Positions 17,289 to 26,843 are shown, counted from the stretch's first letter. The stretch is DNA of 64,000 nucleotides from Oscillospiraceae bacterium (GCA_017438745.1 JAFRUS010000092.1:1-64000); one strand, 5' to 3'. Made by a program: numbers and translations. The notes: a model not told the origin generated them from the sequence alone.

Positions 17289-20200
17289 ATGAGAATAGAC
17301 ACAGGCAGTATGATGCAGGGACAGCTTAGGACAGACATTCCTGATCTTCAGGCTATAACTGAAGGACTGGTAATGGGACAGGCGGATTTTTCATCAGCCC
17401 TTGGACAGGCATTTGAAGGTAATTTATTTGTGCAAAATGCCGATAATTGCCTTGCAGACGTTGAAAAAACCGATGTATCAGCCGATAATATATTAGAGGC
17501 TTCTGTCATAGAAATTCCTTCCGAAGAACATGTCTTCACCGATGAAGATTCCGGAGAACCGGAAATGACCGTCAGTGTGACAGCGGACGAGGAAAGGAAG
17601 CTTCAGCCGGAAACAGCAGACAGGGAAGATAAAGTGAAAGCATTTTATCAGAATGTTCTTGATTCCGGATTGGCTGCAGAAATGCAGACAGCGGTTTTCA
17701 TGGAGCACGCTCCGCCGGATGCAGAGGTGTTTACCGATGTTTCACAGGTGAGTGAAGTCTATGAAGCTGTTTCAGGAGCGATTCAGACCGCCGGTTTACC
17801 GGTAAGGAATGAAGCAAAAACTGAAACTGCACACCATGTCGAAAACTCAGTGCAAGGGGTCGTTTTACCGGAAGGTAAAGAGCCGGAAGTCAGTGACACA
17901 GTCAAGGCAGAGGTAAATGACGGAAATGCTTTTCAAGTACAGAATGAAGCGAAGGTTCAGAACGGGTTTGAAGTGAAAGCTGAAAACCAGGCAAGGAACG
18001 AAACAGAATTCAGTGCTAAGGAAATACCGGAAACCACACCACGGCAGGAAGTCAGACCGAAGGAAGTACTTAAACCAGAGGAAAACGACAGATCAAATGC
18101 ACCACAAGGATCCGCGGGGAAAACAGGATCCGAGGAAACAAGGCCGTTTACGGCAGAACTTCAGAATAAGGTTAGCACGGAAACAGAAGCAGGAGCGAAT
18201 GTTGTACGTGAAACTGAAATGAAGGCAGCGCCGCAGGCCATGGCAGATGCTAAGGTTACCGTAAAACCAGAGATGAAGGCAGAAACGGAGACCGTAACTG
18301 AAGCAAAGATTACCGGAAACTTTGAAATTAAGGCCGACACAGAAGTCAGAGCAGAAGCAAAGATATCTGAAAAACCTGAAATCAAGTCAGAACCGGAGAT
18401 CAGAGTGGAAGCAAAGGTAACCGAAAAGCCGGAAATGAAGGAAGCGCCGGTGATCAGAGCAGAGGCAAAGGTAACGGAAGAACCTGAGATAAAGGTAAGA
18501 CCGGATACCACAGCGAATGCAAAGGAAACTGAGAAAAATGAAATTAAGTCAGAACCGGAGATCAGAGCAGAAGCAAAGATAACCGGAAAAACTGAAATCA
18601 CTGCAGATCCAGAGATCAAAGCAGAAGCGAAGGTAACCGAAAAGCCTGAATTTAAGGAGAATCCGGAGATCAGAGCTGAAGCAAAGGCATCTGAAACATC
18701 TCAGATCAAGGCTGAGCCAGTAATCAGAGCGGAAGCGAAGATAGCTGAAACACCAGAGATCAAGGCTGAACCAGTAATCACAGCAGAAGCGAAGATAGCT
18801 GAAACACCAGAGATCAAAGCTGAACCAGTAATCAGAGCGGAAGCGAAGATAACTGAAACACCAGAAATCAAGGCTGAACCAGTAATCAAAGCAGAAGCAA
18901 AGGTAACTGAGACACCAGAGATCAAAGCTGAACCAGTAATCAGAGCGGAAGCGAAGGTAACTGAGGCACCTGAAATCAAGGCTGAACCAGTAATCACAGC
19001 AGAAGCGAAGGTAGCTGAAACACCAGAGATCAAGGCTGAACCAGAGATCAGAGCGGAAGTAAAGATAACTGAAACACCAGAAATCAAGGCTGAACCAGTA
19101 ATCAGAGCAGAAGCAAAGATAACTGAGGCACCTGAAATCAAGGCAGACCCAGTAATCAGAGCAGAAGCAAAGATAACTGAGACACCTGAAATCAAGGCGA
19201 AACCAGTAATCAGAGCGGAAGCAAAGGTAACTGAAACACCAGAAATCAAGGCTGAGCCAGTAATCAGACCAGAAGCGAAGGTAACTGAGGCACCTGAAAT
19301 CAAGGCTGAGCCAGTAATCACGGCAGAAGCAAAGGTAACTGAGACACCAGAGATCAAGGCGGACCCAGAAATCAGAGCGGAAGCCAAGGTAACTGAAACA
19401 CCTGAAATTAAGGTCGAACCGGAAATCAGAGCAGAAGCGAAGGTAGCTGAGACACCTGAAATTAAGGCTGAACCGGAAATCAGAGTGGAAGCGAAGGTAA
19501 CTGAGACACCTGAAATCAAGGCAGACCCAGTAATCAGAGCAGAAGCTAAGATAGCTGAGGCACCGAAAATCAAGGATGAACCAGAGATCAGAGCGGAAGC
19601 AAAGGTAACTGAGACACCTGAAATCAAGGCTGAACCGGAAATCAGAGCAGAAGCAAAGGTAGCTGAAACACCTGAGATCAGTTCAGAGTTCAGTGCTGAA
19701 GCAATGGCGAAGCGGGCATCAGAGAACCATTCAGAACCGGAAACAAAGGCAGAAGTTAAGGCAGACGGAACACCTGAGGTCAGCGTAAGACCAGAGATCA
19801 GAGTGGAAGCGAAGATAACTGAGAGACCTGAAATTAAGGCTGAACCGGAAATCAGAGCAGAAGCAGAGAATATCTGGGAAACTGAGACAGTGAAAGCGCC
19901 GGAGATCATGGCTGAGACCGCAGAAACTGCAGTTACAGCAAATGTAAAGGCAGAAAGCAGACCAGTCAGAGAAACAAAGGCACAGTTCACACAGGAAATA
20001 AGAGAAAAAACAGAAAATAAGGATCTGACGTCTGAAATAAGAGCTAATTCACATGAAAGCGGCTTCGGTTCGGAAACTGAAAGTGAAAACGATAATTCAC
20101 TCGAAGGAAACGGAACCTTTAAAACAGAAGCAAAGCCTTCAGAACGCGTAAACTCACAGGCTAAGGATGACGAAAGCATAAGTGATTTTGAAAAGCTTGT

Positions 20201-20720
20201 ACAGGGTGCCGTAACACTCACACCGTTTAATTTCATTAACACGGACAGCATGATGAGCGACCACCTTGCAGAAAGACAGATAGCACACCAGACCTACAGA
20301 GCACTTGATGAAAGCATTATAAAGAACAGAAAGCACTTTGTAATCAGACTCAATCCTGAAGGACTTGGCGAGATAACTGTAAAGCTTATAAAATCCGAAA
20401 GCTCAGTTCTTGTAAAGATGATAGCATCTGACAGGAAAACAGCTGCTTTACTCAACCGTGACCTTGATGTGCTGCAGGATCAGCTCAAAGTTCACAACGC
20501 AGAGATTGAAACTGTTGAATACCGTAAACCTGAGGACGCACTTCAGAACATGATGAGCGGGGGACAGGAATACAGAAACAGCAGTGAAGAAACAGGCAGC
20601 AGAAACGGTCACGCAAGAAACACCAACAATTTTGCTGATGACACATTCGAAGAGGATGAAACTTCAGTGGAAATGATGCCTTCAATACTCGGGGGTACGA
20701 TCCTTAACAGATTTATCTGA
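17289..20720 (+). CDS. fliK: Giant FliK-type hook-length control protein
   Basis: 1143 residues, two to three times the usual 400-600. The C-terminal Flg_hook domain (about residues 1010-1090) is clear: FVIRLNPEGLGEITVKL, SVLVKMIASDRKTAALL and LDVLQDQLKVHNAEIETVEY. In the family this domain switches the export gate from rod/hook to filament substrates. The middle is 29 tandem 18-residue units of the form AEAKVTETPEIKAEPVIR (about residues 338-857), flanked by Glu/Lys/Ala-rich sequence. The repeat is hydrophilic and probably extended. The gene sits between fliJ and flgD, the standard fliK position. Confidence 0.93.
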   Translation: MRIDTGSMMQGQLRTDIPDLQAITEGLVMGQADFSSALGQAFEGNLFVQNADNCLADVEKTDVSADNILEASVIEIPSEEHVFTDEDSGEPEMTVSVTADEERKLQPETADREDKVKAFYQNVLDSGLAAEMQTAVFMEHAPPDAEVFTDVSQVSEVYEAVSGAIQTAGLPVRNEAKTETAHHVENSVQGVVLPEGKEPEVSDTVKAEVNDGNAFQVQNEAKVQNGFEVKAENQARNETEFSAKEIPETTPRQEVRPKEVLKPEENDRSNAPQGSAGKTGSEETRPFTAELQNKVSTETEAGANVVRETEMKAAPQAMADAKVTVKPEMKAETETVTEAKITGNFEIKADTEVRAEAKISEKPEIKSEPEIRVEAKVTEKPEMKEAPVIRAEAKVTEEPEIKVRPDTTANAKETEKNEIKSEPEIRAEAKITGKTEITADPEIKAEAKVTEKPEFKENPEIRAEAKASETSQIKAEPVIRAEAKIAETPEIKAEPVITAEAKIAETPEIKAEPVIRAEAKITETPEIKAEPVIKAEAKVTETPEIKAEPVIRAEAKVTEAPEIKAEPVITAEAKVAETPEIKAEPEIRAEVKITETPEIKAEPVIRAEAKITEAPEIKADPVIRAEAKITETPEIKAKPVIRAEAKVTETPEIKAEPVIRPEAKVTEAPEIKAEPVITAEAKVTETPEIKADPEIRAEAKVTETPEIKVEPEIRAEAKVAETPEIKAEPEIRVEAKVTETPEIKADPVIRAEAKIAEAPKIKDEPEIRAEAKVTETPEIKAEPEIRAEAKVAETPEISSEFSAEAMAKRASENHSEPETKAEVKADGTPEVSVRPEIRVEAKITERPEIKAEPEIRAEAENIWETETVKAPEIMAETAETAVTANVKAESRPVRETKAQFTQEIREKTENKDLTSEIRANSHESGFGSETESENDNSLEGNGTFKTEAKPSERVNSQAKDDESISDFEKLVQGAVTLTPFNFINTDSMMSDHLAERQIAHQTYRALDESIIKNRKHFVIRLNPEGLGEITVKLIKSESSVLVKMIASDRKTAALLNRDLDVLQDQLKVHNAEIETVEYRKPEDALQNMMSGGQEYRNSSEETGSRNGHARNTNNFADDTFEEDETSVEMMPSILGGTILNRFI
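18300..19858 (+). repeat. 29 tandem 54-bp repeats inside fliK
   Basis: Units of 54 bp encode (A/V)EAK(V/I)(T/A)E(T/A)PEIKAEP(V/E)I(R/T/K). The central units, about 18710-19680, are the most alike at DNA level, and the outer units are more diverged. That is the pattern of recent expansion in the middle. Copy-number changes would keep the frame. Confidence 0.93.
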
Positions 20721-20764
20721 TATTCAGGACAGGTCTTAAAGGATAAGAAAGGGAGTGAATAAGG

Positions 20765-21382
20765 ATGGCAGTAAACAGTGTTTCCGACAGAAATTATCTG
20801 GACCTTATAGGTTCGGCGAATTCTGATAAACCTAAGGTTGAAAATCTGGCGAAGAAGTACGGTATCGAATATACCACCGGTGAAGAGGGAAACCTCGGAT
20901 TTGATGACTTCCTCACACTGATGATAACACAGCTTACCAATCAGGATTTTACCAATCCGCTGGATGACAGCCAGTTTATGACTCAGATGACCCAGTACTC
21001 AACACTTCAGGCAATGCAGGAAATGGCAAGCTACAGTCAGAGCAATTACGCGATGAGCATGATAGGCAAAACTGTAACAGCGTCAAAGTACTCAAACGGA
21101 AATATGGTAAAGGAAACAGGTGTTGTTTCGGAGATTCAGAAAAAGGACAACGATTATCAGCTTGTGGTAAACGGACAGACTTTTACAATGAAGCAGATAA
21201 TGTCAGTAGGAGCAGGCGAAGAAGCTGAAACCGAAAAGACAGAGACTGTAAACACTCCGGAAACCGCATATCAGGCGGCAGACACTACAGGAGGGAACCT
21301 GACACAGGCAGACACACAACCGGCACCGAATTATCAGATCGAAGAAGATCTGTTAGCGGCTGCAGAAGCTGCCATGGGGTAA
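20765..21382 (+). CDS. flgD: Hook assembly scaffold FlgD
   Basis: 205 residues. FlgD caps the growing hook. The N-terminal FDDFLTLMITQLTNQDFTNPLDDSQFMTQM-type segment (split here: LTLMITQLTNQDFTNPLD and FMTQMTQYSTLQAMQEM) is the family signature. The SMIGKTVTASKY segment and a small beta domain follow, with an acidic tail. ATG 20765 lies behind an AAAGGGAGTG site. Confidence 0.96.
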   Translation: MAVNSVSDRNYLDLIGSANSDKPKVENLAKKYGIEYTTGEEGNLGFDDFLTLMITQLTNQDFTNPLDDSQFMTQMTQYSTLQAMQEMASYSQSNYAMSMIGKTVTASKYSNGNMVKETGVVSEIQKKDNDYQLVVNGQTFTMKQIMSVGAGEEAETEKTETVNTPETAYQAADTTGGNLTQADTQPAPNYQIEEDLLAAAEAAMG

Positions 21383-21409
21383 TCAATACCGCAGAAAGGG
21401 AGTGTGAAC

Positions 21410-21847
21410 ATGGATGATTATTTAACACTGCGACGGTTAAGTACACCGATAACAACTGGTATTCCTCAGATACCTACTGAGTATACTGAAACGGTACCTG
21501 AAGAGTCATTCAAGTCTATACTTGAAGCCCAGATGAACAAGACAAACGTCACTGAATCAAAGGCTGCGTTTGACAATCTGGCACTTAATACGATAGGTGT
21601 TAATTTTTCCAAGCACGCAATGAACCGTGTTCTCCAGAGAAATATCGATATTTCAGGCGAGAACCTTGAAAGGCTTAACGAGGGTATTAAGCTTGCAGAA
21701 GAAAAGGGGTTAGACGATACACTTATTCTTATTGACAAAGCGGCATATCTCGTAAGCGTCAAGAATAACATGGTGATAACCACTGTAGCAAACGATGAGC
21801 TGCAGGGTAATGTATTCACAAATATTGACGGTGCAGTAGTAGTTTAA
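21410..21847 (+). CDS. Flagellar operon protein (TIGR02530-type)
   Basis: 145 residues. ATG 21410 is 8 bp after AAAGGGAG; GTG 21404 is also in frame. The C-terminal half matches the conserved flagellar operon protein found between flgD and flgE in Firmicutes: FSKHAMNRVLQRNIDISGE, LILIDKAAYLVSVKNNMVIT and NVFTNIDGAVVV. The biochemical role is unknown; its fixed place suggests hook assembly. Confidence 0.88.
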   Translation: MDDYLTLRRLSTPITTGIPQIPTEYTETVPEESFKSILEAQMNKTNVTESKAAFDNLALNTIGVNFSKHAMNRVLQRNIDISGENLERLNEGIKLAEEKGLDDTLILIDKAAYLVSVKNNMVITTVANDELQGNVFTNIDGAVVV

Positions 21848-22029
21848 AGCCGGACCTTTTAAGGAAGCTTTACCGGAGCCCGACCGACAGACGGCTCCGG
21901 ATGCACCGTGAAATATTTAAAAAATTGCTGATCCGGATTCGTGCCCGGAAGCTCGGGGGAGCAGGGCAGAATTCCGAACAGCGTGTTCGAAAACAAAAAC
22001 AATTTTTTAAATTTTCAGGGGGTTTAATT

Positions 22030-24063
22030 ATGATAAGATCATTATATTCAGGTGTTGCAGGACTTAAAACACAGCAGACAAAAATGGACGTTATCGGTAA
22101 CAACATCGCAAACGTAGGAACATACGGCTTCAAGTCAGACAGAGCTACATTCAAGGATGTTTACTACCAGACAACACAGACTGCCACAGCTTCGACAGGT
22201 AATGTCGGCGGTACAAACGCTAAGCAGATCGGTTACGGTAACTTAGTAGGCAGTATCGATACCAACACCAAGACATCTGCTATGTCATCCACAGGCTACG
22301 GCCTCGACATTGCCATCGCAGGCGAGGGATTCCTGCAGGTAATGGGTGCCGACGGCAACATCATGTATACAAAGGCTGGTATGCTCGACATCGACGCAGA
22401 AGGCAACCTCGTAGACGTAAACGGTAACTTCGTCCTCGGCGTTTCAGGTAGTGACACAACACTTCCTCCTTCTTCAAACAAGATCATGATAGATCTTCCA
22501 TACCTCGATCCACAGAATTCAAGTGTTGAGTCAACTATCAACAATGTTGACTTTACAATAACTTCTTCAAATCCAACAGACAAGGCTAATGTAAACTTCA
22601 ACTTTGTTTCCAGCAACTCACTTCCAATCGGACAGAAGATGGCTGCAAAGATCTCAGGTGACTCTATCACAGTTACAGTAAATGCAAAGGAAACTTTCGC
22701 AAATGCTGCAGAGATCAACGCAGAACTCAACAAGGCTATCAAGGCAGCCAATGGCAACGTTGAACACCCGGCAGGTGATTTCACAATTTCAATGGTTCCT
22801 GAAAACTCCAAGTTCCAGGCTCTTGATATCGATGGCAAATCACATGACATCGAACTCACCGGTGCTGAACTTGTCAGCTCCAACTTCGGTTATATTCCTG
22901 GTGAAGTTGATATCAACGAAGGACTCAGAAATCTCTTTAAGGTTAGTTCGGTTGGCGAAGGCTTTAAGGGGGACACCAGACTTTCAAAGTTCGATCCGCC
23001 TAATTCAGCTATTGGATCTGCTAATGCAGGTACGTTTGCTGCTGCAACCGGATTGACAATTGATATTTCTGATGGCTCTACGCCGTCAGCTGTTGTAGGA
23101 TCTGCAACATATACTACAGCTGAACTGGCGTCATTATCTGGAATTGCTGCAGGTAGTATTTCAGGTGCATCTTACGATAATACTAATGGCACTCTTACAG
23201 TTACAGATGGAACTACTCCAGTGACTGTAGCATTAAGTTTAGCTCAGTTAGCAAATAAAGCTGGTATTGGTGAAACACCAGAATCATTTGACTTAAGTTA
23301 TGATTCAACCAATGGTCTTACAATTAAAGTTGGCGATTATGAAGGAACGATCTCTAATGATCAGCTCAGAAGTGCCGGCGATGTACTAATGGTTAATACT
23401 ACAGCTCAGGATACATCAGACTCTTATGTACTTTCATTCCCGAGTCTTGCTACGCTCAGAAACTCACTTGTTGAGGTAATGACAAAAGCTAATGCAAGTA
23501 GCGGTGCTGGTACTGTTTCAATGACTACAAGTCCGGCAGGTACAAGTGCTACACCAACTCTTACTGATTTACTTAACGCTGACTCATTCACATTCAGCTT
23601 TAATGATGCAGTGAACATGAAGCAGTCTGATCCTTCAAGAAGCCTTGGTTTAGGTCAGTCTTCATTCAAGCTTACAGGCGGTACTGAAGGCGGCGAGCAG
23701 ACGGTTGCTAACCTTACAAGTATCTCTATTGATCAGGCTGGTCGTCTTATCGGTGTACACGATATTTACGGTGTAATGGAACTCGGTCGTATCGACCTTG
23801 CTACATTTGCTAACCCGGCTGGCCTTCAGAAGACTGGTAACACATACTTCCAGCAGTCACTCAACTCCGGTGACCCTGTAGTAGTTGAAGCAGGTACAGA
23901 AGGTACAGGTTCAATCATGGCTTCCACACTTGAAGCTTCTAACGTTGACCTTTCCAACGAATTCTCAGACATGATTATGACACAGCGTGGATTCCAGGCT
24001 TCGTCCCGTGTAATCACTGTATCAGATACAATGCTTGAAGAACTTATCAACCTTAAGAGATAA
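22030..24063 (+). CDS. flgE: Flagellar hook protein FlgE, enlarged
   Basis: 677 residues from ATG 22030, preceded by CAGGGGG. The family usually has about 400-450 residues. The N-terminus (MIRSLYSGVAGLKTQQTKMD, VIGNNIANVGTYGFKSDRA) and C-terminus (ASNVDLSNEFSDMIMTQRGF, QASSRVITVSDTMLEELINL) are classical hook domains. The extra length lies in the outer domains, roughly residues 300-530. There the DNA (22940-23600) has more A/T-ending codons and Gly/Ser/Thr-rich beta-like sequence. This surface-exposed part is expected to vary. Confidence 0.95.
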   Translation: MIRSLYSGVAGLKTQQTKMDVIGNNIANVGTYGFKSDRATFKDVYYQTTQTATASTGNVGGTNAKQIGYGNLVGSIDTNTKTSAMSSTGYGLDIAIAGEGFLQVMGADGNIMYTKAGMLDIDAEGNLVDVNGNFVLGVSGSDTTLPPSSNKIMIDLPYLDPQNSSVESTINNVDFTITSSNPTDKANVNFNFVSSNSLPIGQKMAAKISGDSITVTVNAKETFANAAEINAELNKAIKAANGNVEHPAGDFTISMVPENSKFQALDIDGKSHDIELTGAELVSSNFGYIPGEVDINEGLRNLFKVSSVGEGFKGDTRLSKFDPPNSAIGSANAGTFAAATGLTIDISDGSTPSAVVGSATYTTAELASLSGIAAGSISGASYDNTNGTLTVTDGTTPVTVALSLAQLANKAGIGETPESFDLSYDSTNGLTIKVGDYEGTISNDQLRSAGDVLMVNTTAQDTSDSYVLSFPSLATLRNSLVEVMTKANASSGAGTVSMTTSPAGTSATPTLTDLLNADSFTFSFNDAVNMKQSDPSRSLGLGQSSFKLTGGTEGGEQTVANLTSISIDQAGRLIGVHDIYGVMELGRIDLATFANPAGLQKTGNTYFQQSLNSGDPVVVEAGTEGTGSIMASTLEASNVDLSNEFSDMIMTQRGFQASSRVITVSDTMLEELINLKR

Positions 24064-24089
24064 GATAATTTTTAAAACTTAATAAACGG

Positions 24090-24129
24090 GAGAGACGGCC
24101 GGAACTCGGGGAAAACAAGGCCGCCTCTC
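24090..24129 (+). other. Hairpin after flgE
   Basis: GAGAG-a-CGGCC (24090-24100) pairs with GGCCG-c-CTCTC (24119-24129), with an 18-nt loop. No immediate T-run follows (TTTTT only at 24136-24140). It may stabilise the 3' end of the abundant hook mRNA or act as a partial terminator. Confidence 0.55.
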
Positions 24130-24169
24130 TTGTGCTTTTTAAAATCTAAATAAAGGGTGTCAGAATATT

Positions 24170-24373
24170 ATGATAACACTTACAAAACTAAACGGAACAA
24201 AATTCGTGCTCAACTGCGATCTTATTGAGACTATTCAGGAAAACCCTGATACGACGATAAGACTTTCAAACGGAAACGTATATATTGTAAAGGAGCCGTC
24301 TGACATGGTTGTTAGTCTGACTTCAGACTATCGCAGAAGTATTTTATCAGGTATTCTGAACGGTAACAATTAG
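24170..24373 (+). CDS. flbD: FlbD-family flagellar protein
   Basis: 67 residues, the usual size. It begins MITLTKLNGTKFVLNCDLIE and has the TIQENPDTTIRLSNGNVYIV segment typical of the small FlbD proteins found between flgE and motA in Firmicutes and spirochaetes. The exact role is not known. motA follows 14 bp downstream. Confidence 0.93.
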   Translation: MITLTKLNGTKFVLNCDLIETIQENPDTTIRLSNGNVYIVKEPSDMVVSLTSDYRRSILSGILNGNN

Positions 24374-24387
24374 GAGGACAGTGCTTT

Positions 24388-25203
24388 ATGGATATACTGT
24401 CGATCATTGGATATGTTCTTGCCTTTGCCCTTGTAATCGTAAGTATCATGATGGGTACTGACCCGGATACCGGTAGGACAACACTTATTGTTGATCAGTT
24501 AAAGGGATTTATCGACTATGGTTCACTTGCCATCGTTGTGGGCGGTACTATAGGTGCTATGCTTATCTCCTATCCGGCATCTATTTTCAAGAATATACCT
24601 AAGCACCTTAAAATAGTGTTTATGCCTCCGAAATACAATCCGGTCGCATATATTGAACAGATAACCGAATTTGCCAAGGAAGCCAGAATCAACGGACTTC
24701 TCGCACTTGAAGAGAAGATGAACAGCTGTGAGGATCAGTTTATGAAAAACGCCCTCATGCTTGTAATCGACTCAGTAGAACCGGAAAAGATCAAGCAGGT
24801 ACTTGAGACCGAACTTGATTACCTGGAAGACCGACACTCCCAGGCACAGGGCTTTTACATGAAAATGGCTGAATTTGCTCCGGCCTTCGGTATGGCCGGT
24901 ACACTTATCGGTCTTATCAACCTTCTTGCGAACATGTCAGATGCCGACGCACTTGCTGCTAACATGGCGGTTGCCCTTGTTACAACATTCTACGGCGTTA
25001 TAATGGCAAACCTCATGGGTAAGCCTGTTGCCAACAAGCTTAAAAAGAGACATGAGGAAGAAATGCTCTGCAAGGTTATAATAAGCGAAGGTGTACAGTC
25101 CATTCAGGATGGTGACAACCCTCAGTTCATTGAAGAAAAGCTTATGCGTCTTCTTCCTTCAAAGACAGGCCAGAAGGGTGGCAAAAAGGATAAGGAAAAG
25201 TAA
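24388..25203 (+). CDS. motA: Flagellar motor stator protein MotA
   Basis: 271 residues with four membrane segments, two near the N-terminus and two at about residues 155-205 (FAPAFGMAGTLIGLINLLANM and ALVTTFYGVIMANLMGKPVA). These carry the conserved Pro residues of the proton path. The cytoplasmic loop contains the charged residues that contact FliG in other bacteria. That is notable because fliG is absent from this operon. TAGGAGG site, ATG 24388. Confidence 0.96.
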   Translation: MDILSIIGYVLAFALVIVSIMMGTDPDTGRTTLIVDQLKGFIDYGSLAIVVGGTIGAMLISYPASIFKNIPKHLKIVFMPPKYNPVAYIEQITEFAKEARINGLLALEEKMNSCEDQFMKNALMLVIDSVEPEKIKQVLETELDYLEDRHSQAQGFYMKMAEFAPAFGMAGTLIGLINLLANMSDADALAANMAVALVTTFYGVIMANLMGKPVANKLKKRHEEEMLCKVIISEGVQSIQDGDNPQFIEEKLMRLLPSKTGQKGGKKDKEK

Positions 25204-25242
25204 GAAAAACATTCGTTCCTTTGAGGGACAGGGGGTGTTATT

Positions 25243-26172
25243 ATGGCGAGAAAACAAGCAGAGGAAGAAAGCGGCGGAAGCTGGATGGATACTTATGGCG
25301 ACATGGTAACACTGCTTCTTACGTTTTTCGTAATGCTTTATAGTATGTCTTCCATCGTTGAGGAAAAGTGGAATGCACTTGTTTCAGCCTTCAATGTAAA
25401 CGGTGATGAAAAAGTGGACATGGTTGTTTTTGAGGAATCGGACCTTAACGGTGAAAAGGGCGGCAACGGCGTTTTCATCGGTCAGTTCGAGGATGAAAAT
25501 CCTCAGGACGGTACCATTTACAACTCAGCAATGGATCAGCTGTATGAAAAGATCATGACCTACCTTGAGGACAATGACTTAAGCAACAGCATAATGCTTC
25601 AGCAGTCAGCCGACGCCATGGAAGAAGCTGCTGCCGGAGAAGAAGGCAGTGAAGGAGATGCGGGACAGCAGGAGAAACCGATGGACGGTTCTACTGATGA
25701 GTCCGACTCTGAAAATGCGAAAAACATTTTTATTCAGTTTAAGGACAATGTAATTTTTGAACCGGACAGCGCAGTCATCAAGCCGGAAAGCGAGAAAGTT
25801 CTCGAATTCCTTGGTGAATGCTTTGCCAGTGTTCAGGATGACATATCACTCATTATGATCAAGGGACACACGGCCAAGAGTCCGTATTCGGAAGTCGATT
25901 CACGACTCCTTTCATCCGAACGTGCCGGAAACATTTCAAACTATTTTGAATACAATTCCGGTATACCTTCGACGATGCTGCTTCCGATGGGACTTGGAAA
26001 CAACTTCCCGATCGCAGACAACGATACCGAGGAAGGCCGTTCCCAGAACCGACGTGTTGAGATAGCTATTATCAATAAGAACAGTGAACTTTCACGAAAT
26101 TCAGATTTTCTTAGAGCAATGGGCGCATCTTTCGACACAGGAACTCAGAAATCAGGGGGAATTCCACAGTAA
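25243..26172 (+). CDS. motB: Flagellar motor stator protein MotB
   Basis: 309 residues. A short cytoplasmic start is followed by WMDTYGDMVTLLLTFFVML, where the Asp in GDMVTLL is the ion-binding residue. A periplasmic linker rich in Glu and Gly follows. The OmpA-like peptidoglycan-binding domain (about residues 165-290) shows NVIFEPDSAVIKPESEKVL, IKGHT and NRRVEIAI. It is paired with motA as usual. The ion type (H+ or Na+) cannot be fixed from this sequence alone. Confidence 0.95.
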   Translation: MARKQAEEESGGSWMDTYGDMVTLLLTFFVMLYSMSSIVEEKWNALVSAFNVNGDEKVDMVVFEESDLNGEKGGNGVFIGQFEDENPQDGTIYNSAMDQLYEKIMTYLEDNDLSNSIMLQQSADAMEEAAAGEEGSEGDAGQQEKPMDGSTDESDSENAKNIFIQFKDNVIFEPDSAVIKPESEKVLEFLGECFASVQDDISLIMIKGHTAKSPYSEVDSRLLSSERAGNISNYFEYNSGIPSTMLLPMGLGNNFPIADNDTEEGRSQNRRVEIAIINKNSELSRNSDFLRAMGASFDTGTQKSGGIPQ

Positions 26173-26213
26173 GCAGGGATAAGTCAGAAATGATTTTTAA
26201 AGCAGTGAGTTTA

Positions 26214-26292
26214 AGGGGGATAAGTATATCCCCCTGCTCCTGCGTTTATTCATTTTTAGAAGGGCTTGCTGCAGGCCGCAAAAAAATGCGGC
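26214..26292 (+). other. Two hairpins in the motB-fliN spacer
   Basis: AGGGGGATA / TATCCCCCT form a 9-bp stem with a 4-nt loop (26214-26235). GCCGCA / TGCGGC enclose six A (26275-26292). Neither has a proper T-run. The spacer is 152 bp, the longest non-coding gap inside the central operon. It lies where fliL and fliM are found in related operons. Confidence 0.6.
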
Positions 26293-26324
26293 ATATAATC
26301 GTAAGTGTCATGGAGAGATGTTAG

Positions 26325-26819
26325 ATGAAGACAAAAAGTATTAATGTAAAGGAAGCTACATTTCCGGATTTTTCTGCGGGTGAAAACGGAAAAGTGACGA
26401 AGTCAGAGGACTACACACCTCTGCTTATGAACGTTCCGCTTGATGTCCGTGTGGAGATCGGAAGAGCTAAACTCCGTATGAGAGACGTGCTCAATTTAGG
26501 GCAGGGCTCCATAATCCGTCTGGAAAAACAGGCCGGTGCTCCGGTTGACGTTATCGCAAACAATCAGACGGTGGCACGCGGAGACGTAATAGTAATAGAC
26601 GATAATTTCGGCGTCAGGATCACCGAGATAATCTCGAACAGAAGATTTATGACTGACGCTGAAAAAGCTGCCGAAGAGAAGGCTGCCAGAGAAAAGGAAA
26701 AACGTCCAGAACCGGAACCGAAACCAGCACCTTTTGAAAACCTTAACGACCAGCCGGAAGAACCAGCAGAGGAATCGGCGGAAGAGGTCGAAGGCGCAGA
26801 GGAAGAGGAAACAGAGTAA
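26325..26819 (+). CDS. fliN: Flagellar switch protein FliN
   Basis: 164 residues. The SpoA/C-ring domain is at about residues 38-105: MNVPLDVRVEIGRAKLRMRD, VLNLGQGSIIRLEKQAGAPV and the ARGDVIVIDDNFGVRITEI segment. The acidic Pro/Glu tail is low in complexity. It lacks the CheC/FliM-like N-terminal part that would make it a FliY. It is the only C-ring component in the window. The start at ATG 26325 has GGAGAG upstream. Confidence 0.93.
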   Translation: MKTKSINVKEATFPDFSAGENGKVTKSEDYTPLLMNVPLDVRVEIGRAKLRMRDVLNLGQGSIIRLEKQAGAPVDVIANNQTVARGDVIVIDDNFGVRITEIISNRRFMTDAEKAAEEKAAREKEKRPEPEPKPAPFENLNDQPEEPAEESAEEVEGAEEEETE

Positions 26820-26843
26820 GGACACATTTTCGGAGGTAGAAAT

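Noticed and set aside
18300..19858. Regular 54-bp repeats that could suggest a CRISPR array
   Set aside because: There is no spacer/repeat alternation; all of each unit is coding and conserved at protein level.
18701..20251. Long open frame of 516 codons on the minus strand inside fliK
   Set aside because: It is a shadow of the Glu/Lys/Ala-rich 54-bp repeats, which rarely give stop codons on the opposite strand. It has no ribosome site, and the plus-strand FliK domain is unambiguous.
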